From Streptomyces sp. NBC_01335 (GTDB lineage Bacteria > Actinomycetota > Actinomycetes > Streptomycetales > Streptomycetaceae), in assembly GCF_035953295.1 (NCBI RefSeq), contig NZ_CP108370.1, positions 3,067,001 through 3,131,000 on the forward strand: a stretch of 64,000 nt of DNA, written 5' to 3'. Below, piece after piece: positions 45,766 to 55,981 of this stretch; the stretch's first letter is position 1, and each line of letters begins with the position of its first letter. Position numbers and translations under genes: made by a program. A model generated the notes under the pieces. It saw only the letters and a list, made by a program, of their open reading frames with translations, made no database searches and was not told the DNA's origin.

Positions 45766-46170
45766 TCAGACGCGGCGACGCTTCGGCGGACGGCAGCCGT
45801 TGTGCGGCGTCGGGGTGACGTCCTGGATCGAACCGACCTCGAGGCCCGTGGCCTGGAGGGAGCGGATCGCGGTCTCGCGGCCGGAGCCCGGACCCTTGAC
45901 GAAGACGTCAACCTTGCGCATGCCGTGCTCCTGCGCGCGGCGGGCGGCCGACTCGGCGGCCATCTGCGCGGCGAAGGGGGTGGACTTGCGCGAGCCCTTG
46001 AAGCCGACGTGGCCGGCGGAGGCCCAGGAGATCACGTTGCCCGAGGGGTCCGTGATCGAGACGATGGTGTTGTTGAACGTGCTCTTGATGTGCGCGTGGC
46101 CGTGAGCGACGTTCTTCTTTTCCTTGCGACGCACCTTCTTGGCTGCGCCCTGACGACCCTTGGGGGGCAT
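45766..46170 (-). CDS. rpsK: 30S ribosomal protein S11
   Basis: A 134-residue small-subunit protein near the platform. The conserved [39 protein letters not shown] and C-terminal [16 protein letters not shown] identify it. ATG at 46170. It lies between rpsM and rpoA in the alpha operon. Confidence 0.98.
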   Translation of the reverse strand: MPPKGRQGAAKKVRRKEKKNVAHGHAHIKSTFNNTIVSITDPSGNVISWASAGHVGFKGSRKSTPFAAQMAAESAARRAQEHGMRKVDVFVKGPGSGRETAIRSLQATGLEVGSIQDVTPTPHNGCRPPKRRRV

Positions 46171-46271
46171 GTCTTACTCCAGATGGAGAGGGGAGGTGAT
46201 CGGTCCTACAGCGAAGACCGCTGGTTGCTGCTCGGCCGGATGTCCGGACCGCGCAGTGCGTCCGCTGAGGA

Positions 46272-46652
46272 CTACTTCTTGCCCGGCTTCTTCTTACCGG
46301 CGATGGCGCGACGCGGGCCCTTGCGGGTACGCGCGTTCGTGCTGGTGCGCTGACCGTGCACCGGCAGGCCACGACGGTGGCGAATGCCCTGGTAGCAGCC
46401 GATCTCGATCTTGCGGCGGATGTCGCCCTGGATCTCGCGGCGGAGGTCACCCTCGGTGCGCAGGTTGGCGTCGACGAACTCGCGGATCTTGACGAGGTCC
46501 TCTTCGGCCAGGTCACGAACGCGGGTGTTCGGGTTCACGCCGGTCGCGGCGAGGATCTCCTTGGACCGGGTGCGCCCGATGCCGAAGACGTAGGTGAGGG
46601 CAACCTCCACGCGCTTTTCGCGCGGGATGTCAACACCTGAAACGCGTGCCAT
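46272..46652 (-). CDS. rpsM: 30S ribosomal protein S13
   Basis: A 126-residue small-subunit head protein. [20 protein letters not shown] and the C-terminal [19 protein letters not shown] are diagnostic. ATG at 46652. First protein gene of the alpha cluster after rpmJ, with a gap of 195 bp before it. Confidence 0.98.
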   Translation of the reverse strand: MARVSGVDIPREKRVEVALTYVFGIGRTRSKEILAATGVNPNTRVRDLAEEDLVKIREFVDANLRTEGDLRREIQGDIRRKIEIGCYQGIRHRRGLPVHGQRTSTNARTRKGPRRAIAGKKKPGKK

Positions 46653-46847
46653 TCAATGGCTCCAGTTGTCATATCGGGGGTCTTCCACAGTGCCGCTCCC
46701 GACCGCCGACCGCCCGAAAGAGACGGTGGTACGCCCGGGTCCCCGGCCCCCGCCGGAGGTGTCGTCAGCCGTGGCTTGGACGGGCACTGCGTATGTACGA
46801 ATTACGTGCGTCGCGCGAAGAACTGCGAGATGCAGGGGGGTCGTGCG

Positions 46848-46961
46848 TCAGCCCTGGCGCTGCTTGTGGCGCAGGTTGTCGCAGATGACCATGACCCGAC
46901 CGTGACGGCGGATCACCTTGCACTTGTCGCAGATCTTCTTGACGCTCGGCTTGACCTTCAT
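46848..46961 (-). CDS. rpmJ: 50S ribosomal protein L36
   Basis: A 37-residue zinc-ribbon protein translated [20 protein letters not shown] and ending [18 protein letters not shown], the later Cys and His supply the zinc ligands. ATG at 46961. It follows infA by 60 bp in the usual infA-rpmJ-rpsM order. Confidence 0.97.
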   Translation of the reverse strand: MKVKPSVKKICDKCKVIRRHGRVMVICDNLRHKQRQG

Positions 46962-47021
46962 GGGATGTCAGGTTCTCCGGGTCAGTGCCATCGCCACGCC
47001 GAAGCGGGGCGGGGGCAAGAT

Positions 47022-47243
47022 CTACTTGTACCGGTAGACGATCCGGCCACGCGTCAGGTCGTACGGAGAGAGCTCCACCACGACCCGGTCATCGGGGAGG
47101 ATACGGATGTAGTGCATCCGCATCTTGCCGCTGATGTGCGCGAGGACCTTGTGACCGTTCTGGAGCTCCACCCGGAACATTGCGTTCGGGAGGGACTCGA
47201 TCACGGTGCCCTCGATTTCGATGGCACCTTGCTTCTTGGCCAC
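47022..47243 (-). CDS. infA: Translation initiation factor IF-1
   Basis: A 73-residue S1-domain protein ([20 protein letters not shown] to [17 protein letters not shown]) binding the A site during initiation. The start is GTG at 47243. A gap of 198 bp separates it from map; TAGACT-like and TTGACG-like boxes are seen there but are not spaced as a standard promoter. Confidence 0.97.
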   Translation of the reverse strand: MAKKQGAIEIEGTVIESLPNAMFRVELQNGHKVLAHISGKMRMHYIRILPDDRVVVELSPYDLTRGRIVYRYK

Positions 47244-47441
47244 GCTTCGCCTTTCGAATCGGCTACCTTGATCGACTCCCGCTCCGTCCCTGCTACCACC
47301 AAGTGGACACACGGATGCACGAGAGCCGACGAGTCAGTCTACGTCAGCCGACCCCAAAAGACGAATCCGTCAAGTTTGCCCACTGGCCGTGATCCTTATG
47401 CCCGAACGGGCGGCGGGATCGGCCGGCGCCGGAGACCGCGC

Positions 47442-48278
47442 TCAGGCCAGCGGGTCCGGGGCGGCCTCGACGCCGTACTGGGCGAGCTTCTCCCGGCCGC
47501 CGTCCGGGGCGGTCAGCACCAGCGGGCCCTGCTCGGTCAGCGCGATGGAGTGCTCCCAGTGGGAGGACCAGCTGCCGTCGGTGGTCAGCACGGTCCAGTC
47601 GTCGCTGAGCACCTTCGTCTGCGCGGTGCCGAGCGAGACCATCGGCTCGATCGCCAGGCAGACGCCGGGGACCAGCTTGATGCCCTTGCCGCGCTTGCGG
47701 GAGACGTAGTTCAGCAGGTGCGGGTCCATGTGCATCTCGGTGCCGATGCCGTGGCCGCCGTAGTCCTCGATGATCCCGTACTTGCCGGTGGCCGGGCGGG
47801 GCTGGCGGCGGATGTAGCCCTCGATGGCCTTGGAGATGTCGACGAGCCGGTTGTTCACCTTCATCGCGGCGATACCGGCCCACATCGACTCCTCGGTGAC
47901 CCGGGAGAGCTCGATCAGCTCCGGAGCGTGTCCGGTGCCCACGAAGGCCGTGTACGCGGCGTCGCCGTGCCAGCCGTCCACGATCGCGCCGCAGTCGATG
48001 GAGATGATGTCGCCGTCCTTGAGGACGGTCTTCTCGTCCGGGATGCCGTGGACGACGACGTCGTTCACCGAGGTGCAGATGGTCGCGGGGAAGCCGCCGT
48101 ACCCGAGGAAGTTCGACTTCGCCCCGTGGTCGGCGATCACCTTGCGCGCGACCTGGTCCAGGTCGTGGGTGGAGGCGCCCGGCACGGCGGCCTCGCGGGT
48201 GGCGGCGTGAATGGCGGCGACCACGAGGCCCGCCTCACGCATCTTGGCGATCTGCTCCGGGGTCTTGATCTGCACCAT
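47442..48278 (-). CDS. map: Type I methionine aminopeptidase
   Basis: A 278-residue metal enzyme removing the initiator methionine. Metal ligands are the Asp of IISIDCGAIVDGWHGDAAYT, the His of GGHGIGTEMHMDPH, and Glu in LAIEPMVSLG and HWEHSIAL. ATG at 48278 precedes GTGCAGATC; both starts are in frame, and ATG is taken. It follows adk after a strong terminator. Confidence 0.96.
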   Translation of the reverse strand: MVQIKTPEQIAKMREAGLVVAAIHAATREAAVPGASTHDLDQVARKVIADHGAKSNFLGYGGFPATICTSVNDVVVHGIPDEKTVLKDGDIISIDCGAIVDGWHGDAAYTAFVGTGHAPELIELSRVTEESMWAGIAAMKVNNRLVDISKAIEGYIRRQPRPATGKYGIIEDYGGHGIGTEMHMDPHLLNYVSRKRGKGIKLVPGVCLAIEPMVSLGTAQTKVLSDDWTVLTTDGSWSSHWEHSIALTEQGPLVLTAPDGGREKLAQYGVEAAPDPLA

Positions 48279-48376
48279 TGCTGGGCGCCTCTCTGCGTCT
48301 GCGTCTGGGGGACGGGGCCGTCGCGCGGGGACCCGGGGGGCCGGGGCCCGAACCGTCATCCACGATACGGCGACAA

Positions 48377-48416
48377 ACAGCCGGCCGCGGCGCCCTGGGG
48401 CACCGCGGCCGGCTGT
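48377..48416 (-). terminator. Terminator after adk
   Basis: ACAGCCGGCCGCGG (48377-48390) pairs perfectly with CCGCGGCCGGCTGT (48403-48416) with a 12-base loop, 23 bp beyond the adk stop. It separates secY-adk from map. Confidence 0.85.
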
Positions 48417-48439
48417 GGAAGTTACTGCGTGGGTGGTGC

Positions 48440-49096
48440 TCAGCCCTCGTCGGACTTGAGCGCCGCCATGGCCCGCTCGGTCACCTCGGCGACCTTGCCG
48501 AGCGCGGGGACGGTCACGACCAGTCCCTGCTCGCGGTAGTAGTCGATGATCGGCTCGGTCTGCGAGTGGTAGACCTCGAGACGCGTGCGGACCGTCTCCT
48601 CGGTGTCGTCGTCCCGCTGGTACAGCTCGCCGCCGCAGGCGTCGCAGACGCCCTCGGTCTTCGGCTGGTTGTACACGACGTGGAAGACGTGCGAGCTGTC
48701 GTTGCGGCAGATGCGGCGACCCGCGATCCGCTTCACGACCTCGTCCTCGGGGACCTCCAGGTCGAGTACCGCGTCGAGGGACAGGCCCTCGCTCTTGAGC
48801 ATCTCGTCCAGCGCCTCGGCCTGGCCGACGTTGCGCGGGAAGCCATCGAGGAGGAAGCCGCCCACCGCGTCCGGCTGGGACATGCGGTCCTTGGCCATCG
48901 CGATGGTCACCTCGTCCGGCACCAGCCGGCCCTTGTCCATGTAGGACCGGGCCTGCTTGCCAAGGTCGGTGCCCTGGCTGATGTTGGCGCGGAAGAGGTC
49001 GCCCGTGGAGATGTGCGGAATCGACAGGTTCTTGGCAAGGTACGCGGCCTGCGTTCCCTTGCCGGCACCAGGAGGCCCGACGAGGACGATTCGCAT
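48440..49096 (-). CDS. adk: Adenylate kinase
   Basis: A 218-residue kinase (ATP + AMP to 2 ADP). The P-loop is GPPGAGKGTQAAYLA, FLLDGFPRNVGQAE is the signature, and the LID has RICRNDSSHVFHVVYN with CDACGGELYQR, a Cys pair that may bind zinc. ATG at 49096 overlaps the secY stop (ATGA), so the two are coupled. Confidence 0.97.
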   Translation of the reverse strand: MRIVLVGPPGAGKGTQAAYLAKNLSIPHISTGDLFRANISQGTDLGKQARSYMDKGRLVPDEVTIAMAKDRMSQPDAVGGFLLDGFPRNVGQAEALDEMLKSEGLSLDAVLDLEVPEDEVVKRIAGRRICRNDSSHVFHVVYNQPKTEGVCDACGGELYQRDDDTEETVRTRLEVYHSQTEPIIDYYREQGLVVTVPALGKVAEVTERAMAALKSDEG

Positions 49097-50415
49097 CAGC
49101 GGAGGAACCCTTCGTAATTGCGCTGCTGGAGCTGACTCTCGATCTGCTTCACGGTTTCCAGACCCACACCCACGATGATGAGGATGCTCGTCCCGCCGAA
49201 CGGGAAGTTCTGGTTCGCACCGCCGAAGCCTGCCAACGCCATCGTCGGCACCAGAGCGATCAGGCCCAGGTACAGCGAGCCCGGCCAAGTGATCCTGTTG
49301 AGCACGTAGCTCAGGTACTCGGCTGTAGGTCGACCTGCCCGGATACCCGGGATGAACCCACCATACTTCTTCATGTTGTCGGCTACTTCTTCGGGGTTGA
49401 ACGAGATCGCCACGTAGAAGAACGCGAAGAAGACGATCAGGAGGAAGTAGGACGCGATGTAGTACGGGTGGTCGCCCTTGACGAAGTGGTCCTTGATCCA
49501 GTTCGCCCAGCCCGCGTTGGAGTTGGAGAACTGGACGATCAGGGCCGGGATGTAGAGCAGCGACGAGGCGAAGATGACGGGGATGACGCCCGCCTGGTTC
49601 ACCTTGAGCGGGATGTACGTGGACGTACCGCCGTAGGAACGGCGCCCGATCATGCGCTTCGCGTACTGCACCGGGATGCGGCGCTGGGCCTGCTCGACGA
49701 AGACGACGAGGCCGACCATCACCATGCCGATGAGGATGACGGTGCCGAACTCAATCCAGCCGTCGGCGAGCTTGCCGCTCTCCTTGATGGCCCACAGGGC
49801 GCTCGGGAAGCTGGCGGCGATCGAGATGAACATCAGGATCGACATGCCGTTGCCGATGCCGCGGTCGGTGATGAGCTCACCGAGCCACATGACGCAGGCG
49901 GTACCGGCGGTCATCGTGACGACCATGACGATCGTGGTGAAGATCGACTGGTTGGGGACGATCTGGTCGCCCACCGAGCAGCTGCTGAAGAGAGCGCCGC
50001 TGCGGGCGGTGGCCACCAGGCCGGTGCCCTGGAGGATGGCCAGCGCGACCGTGAGGTAACGCGTGTACTGAGTGATCTTGGTCTGCCCGGACTGTCCCTC
50101 CTTCTTGAGGGCCTCCAGTCGGGGAATGACCACGGTCAGCAGCTGAAGAATGATGCTGGCCGTGATGTACGGCATGATGCCGAGCGCGAAGATCGTGATC
50201 TGCAGCAGTGCACCACCGCTGAACATGTTGACCAGACCGAAGAGGCTGTTGTTGCCCTTGCTGGCCTGGTCGATACAGGTCTGGACGTTCTCGTAACTCA
50301 CTCCCGGTACGGGAATGTGTGCCCCGAGCCGATAGAGAACGATGATGCCGAGCGTGAAGAGCAGCTTCTTGCGCAGGTCGGGCGTCTTGAACGCCCGGGC
50401 GAACGCGGTGAGCAC
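49096..50415 (-). CDS. secY: SecY preprotein translocase channel
   Basis: A 439-residue membrane protein with ten helices forming the Sec channel. LGIIVLYRLGAHIPVPGV opens the family block; GGALLQITIFALGIMPYI and VIPVIFASSLLYIPALI are further signatures. The start is GTG at 50415, with GCAGGAGGC just upstream; the frame's longer start has no ribosome-binding site. Separated from rplO by a terminator. Confidence 0.97.
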   Translation of the reverse strand: MLTAFARAFKTPDLRKKLLFTLGIIVLYRLGAHIPVPGVSYENVQTCIDQASKGNNSLFGLVNMFSGGALLQITIFALGIMPYITASIILQLLTVVIPRLEALKKEGQSGQTKITQYTRYLTVALAILQGTGLVATARSGALFSSCSVGDQIVPNQSIFTTIVMVVTMTAGTACVMWLGELITDRGIGNGMSILMFISIAASFPSALWAIKESGKLADGWIEFGTVILIGMVMVGLVVFVEQAQRRIPVQYAKRMIGRRSYGGTSTYIPLKVNQAGVIPVIFASSLLYIPALIVQFSNSNAGWANWIKDHFVKGDHPYYIASYFLLIVFFAFFYVAISFNPEEVADNMKKYGGFIPGIRAGRPTAEYLSYVLNRITWPGSLYLGLIALVPTMALAGFGGANQNFPFGGTSILIIVGVGLETVKQIESQLQQRNYEGFLR

Positions 50416-50575
50416 GGTGCCTCCTGCGACCCCCGCGCTATGCGTAGAGGTGACGGTCTTGAGGGATCTACGGATACAAGAAGTCAAAGTGTCCCAGGGC
50501 GAGTGCCCGAGGGGTTAGCACACAACAACGCACGCCACCTTACCGGCGACCATGCCCCCCTAGGAACGACCGAAC

Positions 50576-50602
50576 GGGGATGCCTCTTGAAGAGGCATCC
50601 CC
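50576..50602 (-). terminator. Terminator after rplO
   Basis: GGGGATGCCTCTT (50576-50588) pairs exactly with AAGAGGCATCCCC (50590-50602), extended by CCGA/TCGG outside. It ends the spc transcript 37 bp beyond rplO, so secY should have its own promoter in the gap up to 50416. Confidence 0.85.
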
Positions 50603-50639
50603 GGTCGGGTGTTCAGTACATCGAGTTGTCCGAGTTGTC

Positions 50640-51095
50640 TCAGACGAGCTCGGTGACGGTGCCGCCGGCGGCGGCAATCTTCTCCTTGGCGGAGCCGGAG
50701 ACGGCGTCAACCGAAACCTGCAGCGCCACGGAGATCTCGCCCTGTCCGAGGACCTTGACGAGGTGGTTGTTGCGCACGGCACCCTTGGCGACCAGGTCGG
50801 CCACCGTGACCTCTCCGCCCTCGGGGTAGAGCGTCGCGAGCTTGTCCAGGTTCACGACCTGGTACTCCGTGCGGAACGGGTTCTTGAAGCCCTTGAGCTT
50901 CGGCAGACGCATGTGGAGGGGCATCTGGCCACCCTCGAAGCGCTGCGGAACCTGGTAACGAGCCTTCGTTCCCTTGGTACCACGACCTGCGGTCTTACCC
51001 TTGGACGCCTCACCACGACCCACACGGGTCTTGGCGGTCTTGGCGCCCGGGGCAGGCCGGAGGTTGTGGGCCTTCAGCGGGCTGTTCTCCGCCAT
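50640..51095 (-). CDS. rplO: 50S ribosomal protein L15
   Basis: A 151-residue protein with [20 protein letters not shown] and [20 protein letters not shown], the basic L15 N terminus. ATG at 51095 has TTGAGGAGG upstream; the frame's earlier codons overlap rpmD. Last gene of the spc transcript before the terminator. Confidence 0.98.
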   Translation of the reverse strand: MAENSPLKAHNLRPAPGAKTAKTRVGRGEASKGKTAGRGTKGTKARYQVPQRFEGGQMPLHMRLPKLKGFKNPFRTEYQVVNLDKLATLYPEGGEVTVADLVAKGAVRNNHLVKVLGQGEISVALQVSVDAVSGSAKEKIAAAGGTVTELV

Positions 51096-51096
51096 G

Positions 51097-51279
51097 TCAG
51101 TCAACCTCCTCAACCGTCACGAGGTGGCGGACGGTGTGAACCATTCCGCGGAACTCGGGGCGGTCCTCCTTGACAACCACGTCGTGCAGGCGCTTGAGCC
51201 CGAGCGAACGCAGGGTGTCGCGGTGGTTCTGCTTGCTGCCGATGTACGACTTCGTCTGCGTGATCTTGAGGCTGGCCAT
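51097..51279 (-). CDS. rpmD: 50S ribosomal protein L30
   Basis: A 60-residue protein, [20 protein letters not shown] through [14 protein letters not shown] at 51279 overlaps the rpsE stop by one base (TAATG). Confidence 0.98.
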   Translation of the reverse strand: MASLKITQTKSYIGSKQNHRDTLRSLGLKRLHDVVVKEDRPEFRGMVHTVRHLVTVEEVD

Positions 51280-51884
51280 TACGCACCAGCCCCGGCACGC
51301 GCACGGAGCAGAGCCGCGGGAGCGACGTCCTCGAGGGGCAGACCGCGGCGGGCCGCGATCTCCTCGGGACGCTGCAGGCCCTGAAGGGCCGCCACGGTCG
51401 CGTGCACGATGTTGATCGCGTTGGAAGAACCGAGCGACTTCGACAGGATGTCGTGGACGCCGGCGCACTCGAGCACGGCACGCACCGGACCACCGGCGAT
51501 AACGCCGGTACCCGGGGAAGCAGGCTTGAGCAGGACGACGCCCGCAGCCTTCTCGCCCGTGATCGGGTGAGGAATCGTGCCCTGGATGCGAGGAACCTTG
51601 AAGAAGGACTTCTTCGCTTCCTCGACACCCTTGGCGATGGCCGCGGGAACTTCCTTGGCCTTGCCGTAACCGACACCGACGGTGCCGTCACCATCGCCCA
51701 CCACGACCAGCGCGGTGAAGCTGAAGCGACGACCACCCTTCACAACCTTGGCGACGCGGTTGATCGCGACAACGCGCTCAACGTACGCGGTCTTCTCGGC
51801 GGCGCTGGGGCCACCGTCACGGCCCTTCCGGTCCCGCCGCTCGCCGCCACCGGCACCGCTTCCGCGGCGCTGGGGTCCAGCCAT
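51279..51884 (-). CDS. rpsE: 30S ribosomal protein S5
   Basis: A 201-residue protein. The S5 core is [40 protein letters not shown] and the C-terminal helix region to [14 protein letters not shown] Gly/Arg-rich N terminus ([19 protein letters not shown]) is an actinobacterial extension. ATG at 51884. Confidence 0.98.
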   Translation of the reverse strand: MAGPQRRGSGAGGGERRDRKGRDGGPSAAEKTAYVERVVAINRVAKVVKGGRRFSFTALVVVGDGDGTVGVGYGKAKEVPAAIAKGVEEAKKSFFKVPRIQGTIPHPITGEKAAGVVLLKPASPGTGVIAGGPVRAVLECAGVHDILSKSLGSSNAINIVHATVAALQGLQRPEEIAARRGLPLEDVAPAALLRARAGAGA

Positions 51885-51931
51885 TGGAATTACCTCTCTC
51901 TGTTACGTCCGCTGTGCGTAGGAACCGGGGC

Positions 51932-52315
51932 TTAGAACTTCAGCCCGGCTTCACGGGCGGCGTCAGCCAGAGCGGCAATCCGCCCGGCGTACTGGTTACC
52001 ACCGCGGTCAAACACGACGGCCTCGACGCCTGCAGCCTTGGCACGCTCGGCGACCAGGGCGCCGACCTGCTGGGCCTGAGCGCTCTTGTCACCCTCGCCA
52101 CCACGGATGGAGACGTCCAGGGTCGACGCCGACGCGAGCGTGTGGCCCGCGATGTCGTCGATGACCTGGGCCACGATGTGACGGTTGGAACGCGTCACGA
52201 CGAGGCGGGGACGCTCCGGCGAACCGGAGACGTGCTTGCGGACGCGGATGTGGCGCCGCTTGCGGGCAGCGCGCTTGTACGCGTCGCCCTTGGCGATCTT
52301 CACGCCGTATGCCAT
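51932..52315 (-). CDS. rplR: 50S ribosomal protein L18
   Basis: A 127-residue 5S-rRNA-binding protein with [20 protein letters not shown] and [22 protein letters not shown] at 52315, two bases beyond the rplF stop. Confidence 0.98.
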   Translation of the reverse strand: MAYGVKIAKGDAYKRAARKRRHIRVRKHVSGSPERPRLVVTRSNRHIVAQVIDDIAGHTLASASTLDVSIRGGEGDKSAQAQQVGALVAERAKAAGVEAVVFDRGGNQYAGRIAALADAAREAGLKF

Positions 52316-52317
52316 GG

Positions 52318-52857
52318 CTACTTACCAGCCTTTCCGACCTTGCGGCGGATGACCTCGCCCGCGTACTTGACGCCCTTGGCCTTGTACGGGTCGGGCTTCC
52401 GCAGCTTGCGGATGTTGGCGGCTACCTCGCCGACCTTCTGCTTGTCGATGCCCTCGACGCTGAGCTTCGTGGGCGACTCGACCTTGAAGGTGATGCCTTC
52501 CGGAGCCTCGATGAGGATCGGGTGGCTGTAGCCCAGGGCGAACTCCAGGTTGGAGCCCTTCGCCTGGACGCGGTAACCGACACCGCTGATTTCGAGCGCC
52601 TTGCTGTATCCCTGGGTCACGCCGGTGATCATGTTCGCCACCAGCGTGCGGGACAGGCCGTGAAGGGCCTTGTTCTGACGCTCGTCGTTCGGGCGGACGA
52701 CGTTCAGAACGCCGTCCTCACCCTTGGTGACCTCGATCGGCGCGGCAACGGTGTGCGTGAGGGAACCCTTGGGGCCCTTCACCGCGACCGTGCGGCCATC
52801 GATGGTGACGTCCACACCGGCGGGAACCTGGATGGGGAGCTTGCCGATTCGCGACAT
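52318..52857 (-). CDS. rplF: 50S ribosomal protein L6
   Basis: A 179-residue protein opening [19 protein letters not shown] and ending [21 protein letters not shown] at 52857, 22 bp after rpsH. Confidence 0.98.
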   Translation of the reverse strand: MSRIGKLPIQVPAGVDVTIDGRTVAVKGPKGSLTHTVAAPIEVTKGEDGVLNVVRPNDERQNKALHGLSRTLVANMITGVTQGYSKALEISGVGYRVQAKGSNLEFALGYSHPILIEAPEGITFKVESPTKLSVEGIDKQKVGEVAANIRKLRKPDPYKAKGVKYAGEVIRRKVGKAGK

Positions 52858-52879
52858 GAGCTATTCCTCCGATTCCCGA

Positions 52880-53278
52880 CTACCAGACGTAGGCGAGGAC
52901 TTCCCCACCTACGCCCTTCTTGCTGGCCTGCTGGCCGGTCAGGAGACCGTGGGACGTGGAGATGATCGCCACGCCCAGGCCGCCGAGGACCTTCGGCAGG
53001 TTGGTGGACTTTGCGTATACACGCAGACCCGGCTTCGAGATTCGCTTGATGCCGGCGATCGAGCGCTCGCGGTTCGGACCGAACTTCAGGTCGAGAACGA
53101 GGCTCTTGCCAACCTCGGCGTCCTCGACCTTCCAGCCGGTGATGAAGCCCTCCTGCTGGAGGATCTCCGCGATGTGCGACTTGATCTTGCTGTGCGGCAT
53201 CACGACGGAGTCGTGGTACGCCGAGTTCGCGTTACGCAGACGCGTGAGCATGTCTGCGATCGGATCAGTCATGGTCAT
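52880..53278 (-). CDS. rpsH: 30S ribosomal protein S8
   Basis: A 132-residue protein ([19 protein letters not shown] to [21 protein letters not shown]). ATG at 53278 or six bases later; the first has a GAAGGCC site upstream. A long gap of 224 bp separates it from rpsZ. Confidence 0.97.
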   Translation of the reverse strand: MTMTDPIADMLTRLRNANSAYHDSVVMPHSKIKSHIAEILQQEGFITGWKVEDAEVGKSLVLDLKFGPNRERSIAGIKRISKPGLRVYAKSTNLPKVLGGLGVAIISTSHGLLTGQQASKKGVGGEVLAYVW

Positions 53279-53387
53279 GAGTTGGCCTTCGGCCTCTCTC
53301 GCCGGGGTTTCCTGTATGCGCCATCCCTCTCCCCACTCAGTGGCGGGACGGGTGCGGTGCGGGGACCTACGGCGTAGTAAGTCGGTC

Positions 53388-53406
53388 TTGGGCGGCAGGC
53401 GCCCAA
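53388..53406 (-). promoter_or_regulatory. Hairpin in the rpsZ-rpsH gap
   Basis: TTGGGCG (53388-53394) pairs with CGCCCAA (53400-53406) with a GCAGG loop. It lies midway in the 214-bp region between rpsZ and rpsH, where other ribosomal gaps are short. Role unknown. Confidence 0.4.
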
Positions 53407-53502
53407 CCCTTCAAGCCTACGGCATGAAAGGAGGGGCTCCTGCCGACCAGATGCTTACCGAGAGTCTCAAGGTGTTCCCAACGCCCAGAGGGCGAGGGGA
53501 AG

Positions 53503-53688
53503 TTACCAGGAGCTCTTGGTCACGCCCGGCAGCTCGCCACGGTGAGCCATCTCACGAAGGCACACGCGGCACAGGCCGAACTTGCGGTAGACGGAGTGCG
53601 GGCGGCCGCAGCGCTGGCAACGCGTGTACGCGCGAACGCCGAACTTCGGCTTGCGGGCAGCCTTAGCGATCAGGGACTTCTTCGCCAC
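53503..53688 (-). CDS. rpsZ: 30S ribosomal protein S14 type Z
   Basis: A 61-residue zinc form of S14. [20 protein letters not shown] and [13 protein letters not shown] carry the four zinc cysteines. The start is GTG at 53688. A zinc-free paralogue typically exists elsewhere in Streptomyces under zinc control. Confidence 0.98.
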   Translation of the reverse strand: MAKKSLIAKAARKPKFGVRAYTRCQRCGRPHSVYRKFGLCRVCLREMAHRGELPGVTKSSW

Positions 53689-53690
53689 GG

Positions 53691-54248
53691 TCAGTTCTCC
53701 TTGAACGGGAAGCCGAGGTGACGAAGGAGGGCACGACCCTCGTCGTCGTTGGTCGCCGTGGTGACCACGGTGATGTCCATGCCCCGGACCCGGTCGATCT
53801 TGTCCTGGTCGATCTCGTGGAACATGACCTGCTCCGTGAGACCGAAGGTGTAGTTACCACGGCCGTCGAACTGCTTCGGCGACAGGCCACGGAAGTCACG
53901 GATACGCGGCAGCGCGAGCGACAGCGTACGGTCCAGGAACTCCCACATCCGGTCACCGCGGAGGGTGACGTGGCAGCCGATCGGCTGGCCCTCGCGCAGC
54001 TTGAACTGCGCGATGGACTTGCGGGCCTTGGTAACGGCAGGCTTCTGGCCGGTGATCGTGGTGAGGTCGCGCACGGCGCCGTCGATCAGCTTGGAGTCGC
54101 GGGCGGCGTCGCCCACACCCATGTTGACCACGATCTTGACCAGGCCGGGAACCTGCATGACGTTCTCGTACGAGAACTCCTCACGCAGCTTGCCGGCGAT
54201 TTCCTCGCGGTAGCGCGTCTTGAGACGCGGCGCAGTGGTGGCAGTCAT
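53691..54248 (-). CDS. rplE: 50S ribosomal protein L5
   Basis: A 185-residue 5S-rRNA protein with [20 protein letters not shown] and [23 protein letters not shown] at 54248 shares a base with the rplX stop. Confidence 0.98.
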   Translation of the reverse strand: MTATTAPRLKTRYREEIAGKLREEFSYENVMQVPGLVKIVVNMGVGDAARDSKLIDGAVRDLTTITGQKPAVTKARKSIAQFKLREGQPIGCHVTLRGDRMWEFLDRTLSLALPRIRDFRGLSPKQFDGRGNYTFGLTEQVMFHEIDQDKIDRVRGMDITVVTTATNDDEGRALLRHLGFPFKEN

Positions 54249-54571
54249 CAGATGTCCTCACCAGTCCGCTTGGCAACGCGGATCTTGTTGCCCTCGTCGT
54301 CGAAGCGGTAGCCGACGCGGGTGACGACCTTGTTGCCGTCCTTCTCCACAACCAGCTGAACGTTGCTGACGTGAATCGGGGCCTCGGTGGTGACGATGCC
54401 GCCGGTCTGCGAACCGCGAGCCGTCTGACCGGCCTTGGTGTGCTTCTTGACCCGGTTGACACCCTCGACGAGGACGCGGTCCTGAGCGGGGTAGGCCACG
54501 ATGACCTTGCCCTGCTTGCCCTTGTCCTTACCGGTGATGACCTGAACCAGGTCGCCCTTCTTGATCTTCAT
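54248..54571 (-). CDS. rplX: 50S ribosomal protein L24
   Basis: A 107-residue protein beginning [20 protein letters not shown], a KOW motif. ATG at 54571, two bases after the rplN stop. Confidence 0.98.
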   Translation of the reverse strand: MKIKKGDLVQVITGKDKGKQGKVIVAYPAQDRVLVEGVNRVKKHTKAGQTARGSQTGGIVTTEAPIHVSNVQLVVEKDGNKVVTRVGYRFDDEGNKIRVAKRTGEDI

Positions 54572-54573
54572 GC

Positions 54574-54942
54574 TTACAGCACCTCCGGCGCGAGCGAGAT
54601 GATCTTCATGAACTTCTTCTCGCGCAGCTCCCGGCCCACCGGGCCGAAGATGCGGGTGCCGCGGGGGTCGCCGTCGTTCTTCAGAATGACGGCGGCGTTC
54701 TCGTCGAAGCGGATGTACGAGCCATCCTGACGACGACGCTCCTTGACGGTGCGAACGATGACGGCCTTGACGACGTCACCCTTCTTCACGTTGCCACCGG
54801 GGATCGCGTCCTTGACGGTGGCGACGATGACGTCACCGATGCCCGCGTAGCGGCGACCCGAACCACCGAGAACACGGATGGTGAGGATTTCCTTCGCACC
54901 CGTGTTGTCGGCGACGCGAAGTCGCGACTCCTGCTGGATCAC
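54574..54942 (-). CDS. rplN: 50S ribosomal protein L14
   Basis: A 122-residue protein with [20 protein letters not shown] and [20 protein letters not shown]. The start is GTG at 54942. A 106-bp gap with a hairpin separates it from rpsQ. Confidence 0.98.
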   Translation of the reverse strand: MIQQESRLRVADNTGAKEILTIRVLGGSGRRYAGIGDVIVATVKDAIPGGNVKKGDVVKAVIVRTVKERRRQDGSYIRFDENAAVILKNDGDPRGTRIFGPVGRELREKKFMKIISLAPEVL

Positions 54943-55024
54943 GTCTATCTCCTGATCGTCTGCCGGTTCCCGGCGGGGGCCGCTCCGTCTCCGGAACGGA
55001 CCCCACCGAGCCTGGCGGAACCTG

Positions 55025-55046
55025 CCTGAGGGGAATCCCCCTCAGG
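55025..55046 (-). terminator. Hairpin after rpsQ
   Basis: CCTGAGGGG (55025-55033) pairs with CCCCTCAGG (55038-55046) around AATC, two bases beyond the rpsQ stop. It could be a weak terminator dividing S10-type from spc-type transcripts. Confidence 0.55.
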
Positions 55047-55048
55047 AA

Positions 55049-55333
55049 TTACTTGGCCTTCTCGAGGATCTCGACGATGCGCCACCGCTTCGAGGCGGAC
55101 AGCGGACGCGTCTCCATGATGATGACGCGGTCGCCGACGCCGGCAGTGTTCTGCTCGTCGTGAGCCTTGAGCTTGTTCGTACGGCGGATGACCTTGCCGT
55201 ACAGAGCGTGCTTCACGCGGTCCTCGACAGCGACGACGACGGTCTTGTCCATCTTGTCGCTGACGACCAGACCCTCACGGGTCTTGCGGAAACCGCGGTC
55301 GGTGTTCGTCTCAGTCACAGTCTTCTCGCTCAT
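55049..55333 (-). CDS. rpsQ: 30S ribosomal protein S17
   Basis: A 94-residue protein with [20 protein letters not shown] and the core [18 protein letters not shown] at 55333 overlaps the rpmC stop (TGATG). Confidence 0.98.
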   Translation of the reverse strand: MSEKTVTETNTDRGFRKTREGLVVSDKMDKTVVVAVEDRVKHALYGKVIRRTNKLKAHDEQNTAGVGDRVIIMETRPLSASKRWRIVEILEKAK

Positions 55334-55557
55334 CAGGCGCTCTCCACCGTTTCGATGCCCAGCTCGCGCTCACGCATCAGGGTGTAGATCCGCGCGATGT
55401 CCTTACGGACGGACTTGAGCCGACCGTGGTTCTCGAGCTGACCAGTTGCCGCCTGGAAGCGGAGGTTGAACAGCTCTTCCTTGGCCTCGCGAAGCTTGTT
55501 GAGGAGCTCCTCGTTGCCCAGTTCGCGCAGCTCGGACGCCTTGGTACCGACCGACAT
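55333..55557 (-). CDS. rpmC: 50S ribosomal protein L29
   Basis: A 74-residue helical hairpin protein ([36 protein letters not shown]). ATG at 55557 overlaps the rplP stop; a GTG one codon earlier is also open. Confidence 0.98.
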   Translation of the reverse strand: MSVGTKASELRELGNEELLNKLREAKEELFNLRFQAATGQLENHGRLKSVRKDIARIYTLMRERELGIETVESA

Positions 55558-55976
55558 CACGACTCACCTGCCTCGCGCCGAACAATCCGGCACTTCATCG
55601 GAAGCTTGTGAGCAGCGCGGGTAAGCGCCTCACGAGCAATCTTCTCGTTCGGGTAGGACAGCTCGAACATCACCCGTCCGGGCTTGACGTTCGCGATCCA
55701 CCACTCGGGAGAACCCTTACCGGAACCCATGCGGGTCTCGGCAGGCTTCTTCGTCAGGGGACGGTCCGGGTAGATGTTGATCCAGACCTTGCCGCCACGC
55801 TTGATGTGGCGGGTCATCGCGATACGAGCTGCCTCGATCTGGCGGTTCGTCACGTACGCCGGGGTCAGCGCCTGGATGCCGTACTCGCCGAACGCAACCT
55901 GCGTGCCACCCTTGGACATGCCGCTGCGCTTCGGGTGGTGCTGCTTGCGGTGCTTGACCCTACGGGGGATCAGCAT
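55557..55976 (-). CDS. rplP: 50S ribosomal protein L16
   Basis: A 139-residue protein opening [20 protein letters not shown], with [23 protein letters not shown] at 55976, five bases after the rpsC stop. Confidence 0.98.
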   Translation of the reverse strand: MLIPRRVKHRKQHHPKRSGMSKGGTQVAFGEYGIQALTPAYVTNRQIEAARIAMTRHIKRGGKVWINIYPDRPLTKKPAETRMGSGKGSPEWWIANVKPGRVMFELSYPNEKIAREALTRAAHKLPMKCRIVRREAGES

Positions 55977-55981
55977 TTCGG

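Noticed and set aside
47244..47441. Standard promoter for infA from TTGACG and TAGACT
   Set aside because: The boxes are about 26 bp apart, too far for a normal sigma factor promoter. A promoter probably exists but cannot be placed.
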